DNA of 64,000 bases from Streptomyces sp. NBC_01244 (GTDB lineage: Bacteria > Actinomycetota > Actinomycetes > Streptomycetales > Streptomycetaceae): assembly GCF_035987325.1 (NCBI RefSeq), contig NZ_CP108488.1, positions 1,426,001 through 1,490,000 of the forward strand, read 5' to 3'. Below, piece after piece: positions 45,673 to 53,464 of the stretch; position 1 is the stretch's first letter, and every line of letters begins with the position of its first letter. A program made the translations under genes and the position numbers. The notes under the pieces were generated by a model that was given only the letters and a program-made list of their open reading frames with translations, ran no database searches and was not told where the DNA came from.

Positions 45673-48045
45673 GTGACGGCCAGACCGGACACCGGCGGCC
45701 CCGTCACCGACGCCACGGCCCAGGCGCTCGCGCGGGCCGCTCTCGATGCCGTGGGGGCCGCCGGCGGGTACGCGGGCGGCGTCTACCTGCGCTCCGGCAC
45801 CGAGGGGCTCATGCTGATGGCTGCCGTGACCGGGCTCCCGGGTCCCCTGTTCCGCCCCTGGTGGCGGATGCACGTGAACCGCCCCTACCCCGTCGCCGAG
45901 GCCCACCGCTCCGGGCAGTCGGTACACCTGCCCGACGCGGAATCGGCGATGCGGCGCTTCCCCCAGCTGATGGCCGGGCTGCCGTTCCCCTTCGGCTCGC
46001 TCTACGAGCCCGTGGCCCGCGGCCGCGAGCGCTACGGCGTCCTCTTCGTGCTGCGCCCCGCGACCCCCGGGGTCCCGGTCGGGCCCGGCGACCGGAAGCG
46101 GCTGCGCGCGGTGGCCACCCGGCTGGCCGGGGAACTGGCCGCGCTCGCCGCGGGCGGCGCCACGGTGGCCTGGGAGGGCGACCCGGTGTGTTTCCCCGGG
46201 CCGGTCCCGGCGGGCACCCCGGCGGGCGACGCACCGCACGGCCCCACCGAAAGCCCCGCCACCGGCGCCCGCGCCGCCGTGGACCGGCTGGACCTGGCCG
46301 TCCTGTCCGTGGACCGGCAGGGCGTGATCGGCTTCACCAACGCCGTCGCCCGCTCCGCCGCCACGACCCTGCTCGGCTCCGACGGGGCGGAACTCTCCGG
46401 GCGGATGCTGTGGGAGGCACTGCCCTGGCTCGGACACCCCGCCTACGAGGACCACTTCCGGGCCGTGTTCCTCGCCCCCGCCCCGGTGCACTTCCAGGCC
46501 TCCCGGCGCGGACCCGAGCCCTCCCCGCACTGGCTGTCGGTGGGCCTGCACCCCGGGATCGACGGGGTCACCGTCACCATCTCCGGGTCCGAACCACCCA
46601 CCTACGCGCCGGAGTCGGTGGTGCGGCCCGGCTCGGGGCTCGGGTCCCCGGGCCTGGGTTCACCCGCCGACCGGGCTTCGGCCCTGTACCGGCCGGTGGC
46701 ACTGGCGATCGCGCTGACCGAGGCGGTGACGGCCCGCCAGGTGTCGATGGTGGTCACCGACGAACTGCTCCCGGCCTTCGGCGGGCGGCAGTTGGCGATC
46801 TACCTGCTCGGTGAGGGGCATCTGCACCTGGCGTGGGAGACCGGCTTCCCCAAGGGGTTCCTCGACCGGTTCGACGGGGTGGCACTGGATGTCCGGCTGC
46901 CCGGGGTGGAGACGCTCACCTCGGGCCGCCCCCTGTTCTTCGAGTCCATGCAGCACTTGGCCGCCGCCTATCCGGGGATCGAACTGGACGCCCATGTCGG
47001 CGCCCGGGCCTTCCTTCCCCTGATCGCCTCGGGCCGGCCGGTCGGCTCGTGCATCCTCGGCTTCGACGCCCCGCGCGGGTTCAGCCCGGAGGAGCGCACG
47101 GTGCTCACGGCGCTGGCCGGGCTGATCGCCCAGGCACTGGAGCGGGCCCGGCGCTACGACAGCGAGTCGGCGCTGGCCCGCGGGCTCCAGGCGGCGCTGC
47201 TCCCGCACCGGCTGCCGGTGCGCGAGAACGTGGCCACGGTGGGGCGGTACCTCCCCGGCACCGCCGGGATGGACGTCGGCGGCGACTGGTACGACGTCAT
47301 CGAGGCGGGCGGCGGACGGCTCGCGCTGATCATCGGCGACGTCCAGGGGCACGGGGTGGCGGCCGCGGCCACGATGGGCCAGCTACGCAGCGCCGTACGG
47401 GCTTTCACGCTCGGCGGCAATACACCGGAGCAGGTGATGCGCGGCACGAACGAGCTGCTCATCGACCTCGACCCGGGCCAGTTCGCCAGCTGTTGCTACG
47501 TCCTGCTCGACCCGGCGTCGGGCCTCGCCCTCGCCGTCCGGGCCGGGCATCCCCAGCCGCTGCTGCGGCATCCGGGCGGCCGGACGGAGGTGCTGGACCT
47601 CGCGGGCGGGACGGTGCTCGGCGTCGACGCCGAGGCGGTGTATCCGGTGACCCGGCTGCGGATCGAGCCGGGGGCGGTGCTCGCCCTGTACACCGACGGG
47701 CTGGTGGAGAGCCCGGGCGCGGACATCGACGTGGGAGTGGAGCAGCTGCGGGCCGCGCTGGCGGCCGCCGGTCCCGGTCCGCTGACCGAGACGGCGGACC
47801 GGCTGGTCTCCGAGGCGGGGCATTCCGCCGACCGGCCGGACGACATCGCCCTGCTCCTGGCGTCCCGCACGTCCGTCCCGGAGGTGGCCACCCCGGACCG
47901 GGCGCACGCGGACCGCCCGGCCCCGGACCATCCGGCCCCTGACCGCCCGGACGCCGACCGCCTGGACCCGGACCGGGCCGTCCCCGACGAGGCCCGCGGC
48001 GCGGGGGACGGCCCGCGCGCGGAGCCCCGTAGGACGGCCCCGTAG
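45673..48045 (+). CDS. SpoIIE/PP2C-type phosphatase with GAF and PAS domains
   Basis: A soluble protein of about 790 residues. An N-terminal GAF-like domain (about 10-150), a PAS-like domain (about 210-300, SVDRQGVIGFTNAVARS), a second GAF (about 345-495) and a SpoIIE phosphatase domain (about 510-735: GMDVGGDWYDV and IIGDVQGHGVAAAATMGQLRS with metal-binding Asp residues, then ALYTDGLVES and RPDDIALLLASR). The final 60 residues are an Asp/Pro/Arg-rich repeat. The family dephosphorylates anti-anti-sigma factors. The start is uncertain; I chose GTG 45673 although GGAGGG is very close to it. A 13-bp repeat contains the stop codon. Confidence 0.88.
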   Translation: MTARPDTGGPVTDATAQALARAALDAVGAAGGYAGGVYLRSGTEGLMLMAAVTGLPGPLFRPWWRMHVNRPYPVAEAHRSGQSVHLPDAESAMRRFPQLMAGLPFPFGSLYEPVARGRERYGVLFVLRPATPGVPVGPGDRKRLRAVATRLAGELAALAAGGATVAWEGDPVCFPGPVPAGTPAGDAPHGPTESPATGARAAVDRLDLAVLSVDRQGVIGFTNAVARSAATTLLGSDGAELSGRMLWEALPWLGHPAYEDHFRAVFLAPAPVHFQASRRGPEPSPHWLSVGLHPGIDGVTVTISGSEPPTYAPESVVRPGSGLGSPGLGSPADRASALYRPVALAIALTEAVTARQVSMVVTDELLPAFGGRQLAIYLLGEGHLHLAWETGFPKGFLDRFDGVALDVRLPGVETLTSGRPLFFESMQHLAAAYPGIELDAHVGARAFLPLIASGRPVGSCILGFDAPRGFSPEERTVLTALAGLIAQALERARRYDSESALARGLQAALLPHRLPVRENVATVGRYLPGTAGMDVGGDWYDVIEAGGGRLALIIGDVQGHGVAAAATMGQLRSAVRAFTLGGNTPEQVMRGTNELLIDLDPGQFASCCYVLLDPASGLALAVRAGHPQPLLRHPGGRTEVLDLAGGTVLGVDAEAVYPVTRLRIEPGAVLALYTDGLVESPGADIDVGVEQLRAALAAAGPGPLTETADRLVSEAGHSADRPDDIALLLASRTSVPEVATPDRAHADRPAPDHPAPDRPDADRLDPDRAVPDEARGAGDGPRAEPRRTAP

Positions 48046-48088
48046 GACGGCCCCGTAGGACGGCCCCGTAGGACGGCCCCGTAGGACG
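48029..48088. repeat. 13-bp tandem repeat spanning a stop codon
   Basis: Four exact units of GTAGGACGGCCCC (48029-48080) plus eight bases of a fifth. The phosphatase stop TAG (48043-48045) lies in the second unit; the first unit codes for the last residues. Confidence 0.92.
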
Positions 48089-48116
48089 CGGGCTGCCCCT
48101 GGGCCGCCCGCGTCCT
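48083..48116. terminator. Bidirectional terminator hairpin
   Basis: Perfect 11-bp inverted repeat AGGACGCGGGC / GCCCGCGTCCT with a 12-base loop, between the convergent phosphatase and glycerol dehydrogenase genes. Confidence 0.75.
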
Positions 48117-48127
48117 GACTGCTGCCG

Positions 48128-49240
48128 CTACCTCTTGGCGTAGGCGCGGGCGTACGAGTCGCCCGCGATCAGGGCGTCGGCGACCATCTCCGGGGTCACC
48201 GGGAAGGGCATGTTGTGCGTGGTCTCGCCCTCCGCGGTGGCCGCGCGCCCGATGGCGAGGAGCTCCTCGCGGTCCGGTTCGCCGAGGCCGATCTCGGCGA
48301 GGGTGGTCGGCAGGCCGACCTCCCGGCTGAAGCGCAGGTAGGTGTCGAGCTCGTCGGTCGGGGCGCCTTCCAGGACCAGCTGGGCCAGGGTGCCGATGTT
48401 GACCTTCTCGCCGTGCATCATGCCGTGCACCTTGTGCGAGACGGTCAGCCCGTTGTGGATGCCGTGGGCGGCGGCGAGGCCGCAGGACTCGAAACCGAGG
48501 CCGGAGAGCAGCGTGTTGGCCTCGGTGACCTTCTCCAGGGCCGGGGTGACCACGTGCGCCTCGGCGGCCAGCCGGGCCTGGGGGCCGTACTCCATGAGGG
48601 TCTCCCAGCACAGCCGGGCGAGCGCGAGCGAGGCCTCGGTGGCGAGACCGCCGGCCATGGCGACCCGGTTCGCGGCGACGCAGACCCGGGCCTCGTACCA
48701 GGTGGCGAGCGCGTCGCCCATGCCGGAGACGATGAAACGGCTCGGCGCACCCGCGACGAGCGCGGTGTCGACGAGGACCAGGTTGGGGTTGCGCTGGAAG
48801 AAGGAGTAGCGCTCGAAGGCGCCGCCCTCGGTGTAGATCACGGCGAGCGCGCTGGTCGGCGCGTCGGTGGAGGCCACCGTGGGCGCGGAGACGACGGCGA
48901 TGTCGCCGAGCGCGTGTCCCACGGCCTTCGCCGTGTCGATGGCGGTGCCGCCGCCGATGCCGATGACGACGTCCGCGCCGGCGGCCCGGGCGGCCTCGGC
49001 GACCCGGTCGATCTCCTTCTGGGTGCAGAGCCCGCCGAAGACCTCCTTGGTCAGCTTGACCCCGGCTCCGGAGAGGGAAGCGGTGACGGCCGCGTCCACG
49101 AAGCCCCAGACGCCCTTGTCGGCGAGGACCACGGCGTTCGTCCCGAGGCGGGCCGTGTGCTCGCCCAGGTCGTTCATCGCCCCGGCGCCCTGCACGTACT
49201 TGGGCGGGCTGATCATCATGCGCGTACCGACGGTCTTCAC
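48128..49240 (-). CDS. gldA: Glycerol dehydrogenase
   Basis: A 370-residue family III metal-dependent alcohol dehydrogenase. It has SPPKYVQGAGAM, VIGIGGGTAIDTAKAV (NAD loop), SAPTVASTDAPTSALAVIY and the metal ligands Asp/His in GMGDALATWYEA, AAAHGIHNGL and KVHGMMHGEKV. These are GldA features: glycerol + NAD+ to dihydroxyacetone. GTG at 49240 is six bases after GGAGG. It is divergent from dhaK and the DhaL-DhaM gene, which phosphorylate the product. Confidence 0.93.
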   Translation of the reverse strand: MKTVGTRMMISPPKYVQGAGAMNDLGEHTARLGTNAVVLADKGVWGFVDAAVTASLSGAGVKLTKEVFGGLCTQKEIDRVAEAARAAGADVVIGIGGGTAIDTAKAVGHALGDIAVVSAPTVASTDAPTSALAVIYTEGGAFERYSFFQRNPNLVLVDTALVAGAPSRFIVSGMGDALATWYEARVCVAANRVAMAGGLATEASLALARLCWETLMEYGPQARLAAEAHVVTPALEKVTEANTLLSGLGFESCGLAAAHGIHNGLTVSHKVHGMMHGEKVNIGTLAQLVLEGAPTDELDTYLRFSREVGLPTTLAEIGLGEPDREELLAIGRAATAEGETTHNMPFPVTPEMVADALIAGDSYARAYAKR

Positions 49241-49541
49241 GTGAATCCTCCTCATTGCGAATTCATTTGCGCTTGCTTATTCATCCCTATCACGGATTTC
49301 GACTGCGTCCGAGATATGCACGGCCCCCCTTGTGGACAGGCCCTTCCGCGCCCCGATCCGGGACCAAGGACCCGACCTGTTCCGCAGGTTCACCGGGGTA
49401 AAGTTCCAGCCAAGTGCCCCGGAAGCGGTGGCGGATCGGCGACGGCGCCGAGTTAATGCCGTCCCGCAATTCCAATTTCCGCTCCGGACCGGCGTGACGA
49501 GTTCCCCGTTCCGCGTTCCCGTTTCAAGGAAAGAGGCCCCC
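49241..49541. other. Divergent regulatory region gldA / dhaK
   Basis: 301 bp without a supported gene. The gldA-proximal part (49250-49290) is unusually AT-rich, with two ATTCAT copies and two TTGCG copies around GAATTC, a plausible regulator and promoter region. No further defined site was identified. Confidence 0.55.
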
Positions 49542-50549
49542 GTGAAGAAGCTCATCAATTCCCCCGAAAGTGTCGTCTCCGACGCACTGCGCGGAATGGC
49601 CGCCGCTCACCCGGGGCTCCGCGTCGAGGCGGAGAAGGGCATCGTCACGCGGGCCGCCGGTGCGGCCGGGGAGCCGGCCGGGAGGGTCGCGCTGCTGTCG
49701 GGCGGCGGAAGCGGGCACGAGCCGCTGCACGCCGGGTTCGTCGGGCGCGGCATGCTGGCGGCGGCCGTGGCCGGCCCGGTGTTCACCTCCCCGGTGCCGG
49801 ACACCATCGCGGCCGCCACCTGCGCGGTCGACGCGGGTGCGGGCGTCCTGCACATCGTGAAGAACTACACGGGCGACATCCTCAACTTCACGATGGCGGC
49901 GGAGGACTGCGAGGACGAGGGCGTCAAGGTCGAGCAGGTCGTCGTGGACGACGACGTGGCCGTCGCCCGGACCGAGCACGGGCCCGGCCGCCGCGGCACC
50001 GGCGCCACCCTGTTCGTGGAGAAGATCGCGGGTGCGCTCGCCGAGGAGGGCGCTCCGCTCGCCGAGGTGGCCGCGGTCGCCCGCAAGGTCAACGCGAACG
50101 CGCGCAGTTACGGCGTCGCCCTGACCTCCTGCACCACCCCCGCCAAGGGCAGCCCCAACTTCACGCTCGGCGAGGACGAGATCGAGCTGGGCATCGGCAT
50201 CCACGGCGAGCCCGGCCGCGAGCGCCGGAAGATCATGACGGCCGCCGAGACCGCCGGGGCGATGCTCGACGCCATCCTCGACGACCTCCCGGAGGCGGCC
50301 GACGCACCCGTCATCCTCCTCGTCAACGGCCTGGGCGGGACCCCGCCCGTAGAGCTGTACATCATGCGCGCGGAGGTCGAGCGGGTGCTCGGCGAGCGCG
50401 GGATCACCGTGGCCCGGTCCCTCGTCGGCAACTACGTCACCAGCCTGGACATGGCCGGCTGCACCCTCACCCTGTGCCGCGCCGACGAGGAGCTGCTGCG
50501 CCTGTGGGACGCGCCGGTGGACACCCCGTCCCTGCGCTGGGGCTGCTGA
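49542..50549 (+). CDS. dhaK: Dihydroxyacetone kinase, substrate-binding subunit DhaK
   Basis: A 335-residue DhaK protein: INSPESVVSDALRGM at the start, LLSGGGSGHEPLHAGFVG, HIVKNYTGDILNF, and IELGIGIHGEPG in which His221 corresponds to the histidine that binds dihydroxyacetone covalently as hemiaminal. The C-terminus has VNGLGGTPPVELYI. GTG at 49542 follows AAGAGG. It hands bound dihydroxyacetone to the DhaL part of the next gene; together with GldA it forms the glycerol-to-DHAP route. Confidence 0.95.
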   Translation: MKKLINSPESVVSDALRGMAAAHPGLRVEAEKGIVTRAAGAAGEPAGRVALLSGGGSGHEPLHAGFVGRGMLAAAVAGPVFTSPVPDTIAAATCAVDAGAGVLHIVKNYTGDILNFTMAAEDCEDEGVKVEQVVVDDDVAVARTEHGPGRRGTGATLFVEKIAGALAEEGAPLAEVAAVARKVNANARSYGVALTSCTTPAKGSPNFTLGEDEIELGIGIHGEPGRERRKIMTAAETAGAMLDAILDDLPEAADAPVILLVNGLGGTPPVELYIMRAEVERVLGERGITVARSLVGNYVTSLDMAGCTLTLCRADEELLRLWDAPVDTPSLRWGC

Positions 50550-50595
50550 CCCCGCCCGCTCTTCCCCTCCCGACACTTTCCAGGAGCTCTTCTCC

Positions 50596-51783
50596 ATGAC
50601 CGCCACGCCCGCCAGCCCGACCACCTCCACGCCCTCCACGACCCCGGCCGCCGCGCTGGACACCCCCATGGACACCGCCATGGACACCGCCTACTTCCGC
50701 CGCTGGATCTCCGAGACCAACCGGCTCGTACGGCGGGACAGCGCGCGCCTCACCGAGCTGGACGCGGTCATCGGAGACGGGGACCACGGGGCCAATCTCG
50801 TACGGGGCTTCGGCGCCGTCGGCGCGGCCGTGGCCGAGCAGCGGCCCGCCACCCCGGGGGCGCTGCTGACGCTGGCCGGCACCACCTTGACGAACACCGT
50901 GGGCGGCGCCTCCGGCCCGCTGTTCGGCACCGCGCTGCGCCGCACGGGCAAGGTGCTCGGCGACACCGGGGCGCCGACCGTGGCGGAGCTGGGGGCCGCG
51001 CTCGGCGCCGGGCTGAAGTCGGTGCAGAAGCTGGGCGGCGCCGAGCTCGGCGACGCCACCCTGGTGGACGCCCTGGCTCCCGCGGTGACGGCGCTGGCCG
51101 AAGCCGCCGGGGCGGACCGGCCGCTGCGCGAGGCCCTGGACGAGGCCGTACGGGCGGCCCGCGCGGGCGCCGACGCCACCGAGCCGCTCGAAGCCCGCAA
51201 GGGCCGGGCCAGTTACCTCGGCGAGCGCAGCGTGGGCCACCAGGACGCCGGTGCCAACTCCGTGGCCCTGCTCATGGAGGCGCTGCGCACCGCGGTGGAC
51301 GCGCCCGAGGCGGAACTCGCCCCCGAGGAGCCAGCCGTGGCCGCGGAGCCGGTGGAGCGGCAGGCACCGAAGACCCGTACCGGCCGCGTCGGCATCGTGC
51401 TCGTCTCGCACAGCAAGGCGGTCGCGGAGTCCGTGGCCGCGCTGGCGGGCGCGCTGATCGGCTCGGTGGAGCCGGCTCCGCTGGCGGTGGCGGGCGGCAC
51501 CCCCGACGGCGGGATCGGCACCAGCGCGGAGCTGATCACGGCCGCCGCCCGGTCGGTGGACGAGGGCCGGGGCGTGGCCGTGCTGTGCGACATGGGCAGT
51601 GCGGTGCTGACGGTGAACGCCCTGCTCGGCGAGGAGCCCTCGCAACTGCCCGAAGGCGCGCGGATCGTGGACGCGCCGTTCCTGGAGGGCGCCGTGGCCA
51701 TCACGCTGACCTCGGCGATCGGCGGAGACCTCGATGCCGTCCTGGCCGCCGCCGAGGACGCGCGCGGCTACCGCAAGCGCTGA
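50596..51783 (+). CDS. DhaL-DhaM fusion: DHA kinase ADP-binding and phosphotransfer parts
   Basis: A 395-residue protein with a Thr/Pro-rich N-terminus. DhaL occupies about 30-240: VIGDGDHGANL (Mg-ADP ligands Asp61, Asp63, His64), NTVGGASGPLFGTAL and GHQDAGANSVALLM. An Ala/Glu/Pro linker (about 240-262) leads into a DhaM EIIA-Man-like domain (263-395): VGIVLVSHSKAVAESV with His272 as the PTS phosphorylation site, GGTPDGGIGTSAELI and LCDMGSAVLT. DhaM receives phosphate from HPr and re-phosphorylates ADP on DhaL. The two are usually separate genes, so the fusion is notable. Confidence 0.93.
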   Translation: MTATPASPTTSTPSTTPAAALDTPMDTAMDTAYFRRWISETNRLVRRDSARLTELDAVIGDGDHGANLVRGFGAVGAAVAEQRPATPGALLTLAGTTLTNTVGGASGPLFGTALRRTGKVLGDTGAPTVAELGAALGAGLKSVQKLGGAELGDATLVDALAPAVTALAEAAGADRPLREALDEAVRAARAGADATEPLEARKGRASYLGERSVGHQDAGANSVALLMEALRTAVDAPEAELAPEEPAVAAEPVERQAPKTRTGRVGIVLVSHSKAVAESVAALAGALIGSVEPAPLAVAGGTPDGGIGTSAELITAAARSVDEGRGVAVLCDMGSAVLTVNALLGEEPSQLPEGARIVDAPFLEGAVAITLTSAIGGDLDAVLAAAEDARGYRKR

Positions 51784-51796
51784 CGGAAGCCGGGGC

Positions 51797-51891
51797 GGGC
51801 GCCCTTCAGCAGAGGGCGCCCTTCAGCGGAGGCCACGGTTCAAGCACCGGGCGCCCTCCGGCAGAGGGCACGGTTCAAGCACCGGGCGCCC
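51797..51891. repeat. Nested intergenic repeats with four GGGCGCCC palindromes
   Basis: Two 17-bp units starting GGGCGCCCTTCAGC (51797, 51814) are followed by two identical 23-bp segments (51834-51856 and 51869-51891) that each end in GGGCGCCC. The palindrome occurs four times. This lies between the DhaL-DhaM stop and the next gene and may act as a terminator region. Confidence 0.8.
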
Positions 51892-51933
51892 CTCCCCCGT
51901 ACGGGCCCCTCGGCCCGTGGCAGGATCGGGGGC

Positions 51934-52419
51934 ATGACCCCTTGGAAACTCCGCACCCCGGCGGAGCGGATGCTCGGCTACGCCCGAGTCAAGGAAGCCC
52001 GCGACCGGCGCACCCCGGCGGACCGGCTGCGCGAGCTCGCCTCGGACGAGATCACCCCCGTGCGGCTTTACACGGCCATGAACTTCGCGACTCCGCCCGA
52101 CGCCCTGCTCCGGCTGTCCCGCGACGAGGAACTCAACCTGCGGTGGTGCGTCCTGCTGAACCCGGCGGCGGACGACGCGGTGCTCCGTTCCATGGTCGTT
52201 CAGGAGCGGGTGGAGGCCGCGAGCCTGCGGGGCGGGCCGCCCACCTACTTCGTGGGCGGCTTCTTCGTGCGCGGCCACGCCGTCCACCACCCCGGCGCCT
52301 CGGCGGCACTGCGCGCCGAGCTCCTCGCCGAGGGCGCCTGCGGCTGCCCCGGGACGTGCGACACCCTGCGGATGTGGCAGACCCGGATGCCCCGGATGCG
52401 GGCAGCCGGGTGGCCCTGA
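51934..52419 (+). CDS. Leucine-rich variant (LRV)-like protein of unknown function
   Basis: A 161-residue protein. The middle has LRV-like repeats (RLRELASDEITPVRLYTAMNFATPPDALLRLSRDEELNLRWCVLLNPAADDAVLRSM), helical units that form solenoids. The C-terminal third is different and contains CGCPGTC, four cysteines near a possible metal site. It lies 94 bp upstream of the STM4015-family gene and in the same direction. It may be a partner of the cassette, but no overlap or shared family name supports that. Confidence 0.65.
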   Translation: MTPWKLRTPAERMLGYARVKEARDRRTPADRLRELASDEITPVRLYTAMNFATPPDALLRLSRDEELNLRWCVLLNPAADDAVLRSMVVQERVEAASLRGGPPTYFVGGFFVRGHAVHHPGASAALRAELLAEGACGCPGTCDTLRMWQTRMPRMRAAGWP

Positions 52420-52513
52420 GCCGGCGGGCGCTGTCGGTGGGGCTTGGTAGAACTGCTGTCGGACGATACGTACGGCCGGGCCACCTCCCACCACACCGTC
52501 AGGAGCAGCGCAC

Positions 52514-53464
52514 ATGACCATCGGGGATCACCTGAGCGAGCTGGGCGGCCTGCCGGCCTTCGGCTTCCCGGGGGCGAAGGACACGCGCGAGCTGCCGGAG
52601 GCCGGGGCCGTGGCCTGGCGGATCTCGGTGGATACCTACGGGGCCGAGGAGGAATGGCCGCAGGCCTTCGCCCGGTTCACCGCATCCGTGGACACCCGGC
52701 TGGTACGGGCCCTGATCGTGGGCGGCTGGGCCGAGGCGTACGAGACGTCCAGCGCCGTGATCGTCGAGGCGCTGGTCGAAGCCGCTCCGGAGTTCCCCGC
52801 CCTGCGGGCGCTGTTCGTCGGCGACATCACCTTCGAGGAGTGCGAGATCTCCTGGATCCAGCAATCGGACGTGGGCCCGCTGCTGCCGGCGTATCCCGCG
52901 CTGGAGGAGTTCGCGGTGCGCGGCGGCGAGGGGCTGGTCTTCCCGCCCGTGGAGCACGGGGCGCTGCGCGTGCTGCGCCTGGAGGCCGGCGGGCTCCCGA
53001 AGGAGGTGGTGGCCGGGGTCGCGCGGAGCGGGTTCCCCGCTCTCACCGAGCTCGACCTGTGGCTGGGCACCCCCGGATACGGCGGGGATGCCGAAGTGGG
53101 CGACCTGGAGCCGTTCCTGAGCGGCGAGCGGCTGCCCGCCCTGCGCCGGCTCGCGCTGCGCAACAGCGAGATCCAGGACGCCGTCGCGGCGGCGCTCGCC
53201 ACCGCTCCCGTCGTGGAGCGGCTGGAGGTGCTGGACCTCTCCATGGGCGTCCTGACCGACGAGGGCGTCGAGGCTCTGCTGGCGGGGCGCCCCCTCACCC
53301 ACCTCACCAAGCTCGACCTGCACCACCACTACGTCGGCGAACCGCTTCGGGAGCGGCTGAGCGCGGCGCTCGCCCCCCACGGCGTGGAGGTGGATCTGGG
53401 CGACCCGCAGACCGCGGACGTCGATGACGAGGCCGAGTACCGCTACGTCGCGGTCGCGGAGTGA
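52514..53464 (+). CDS. STM4015 family protein (leucine-rich repeat)
   Basis: A 316-residue protein. From about residue 95 it is built from leucine-rich units (PALRALFVGDI, GALRVLRLEAGGL, PALTELDLWLG, PALRRLALRNSEI, RLEVLDLSMGVL, HLTKLDLHHHYV). The N-terminal part (AVAWRISVDTYG, VRALIVGGWAEAYE) matches my recollection of the STM4015 family. No catalytic motif is visible, so a binding or scaffold role is likely. AGGAG lies eight bases before the ATG. First gene of the STM4015-4011 cassette; its stop overlaps the next start as GTGA (53461-53464). Confidence 0.88.
   Translation: MTIGDHLSELGGLPAFGFPGAKDTRELPEAGAVAWRISVDTYGAEEEWPQAFARFTASVDTRLVRALIVGGWAEAYETSSAVIVEALVEAAPEFPALRALFVGDITFEECEISWIQQSDVGPLLPAYPALEEFAVRGGEGLVFPPVEHGALRVLRLEAGGLPKEVVAGVARSGFPALTELDLWLGTPGYGGDAEVGDLEPFLSGERLPALRRLALRNSEIQDAVAAALATAPVVERLEVLDLSMGVLTDEGVEALLAGRPLTHLTKLDLHHHYVGEPLRERLSAALAPHGVEVDLGDPQTADVDDEAEYRYVAVAE

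Noticed and set aside
51797..51891. CRISPR-like array
   Set aside because: Repeats are nested and contiguous, without regular spacers, and no cas genes are near.
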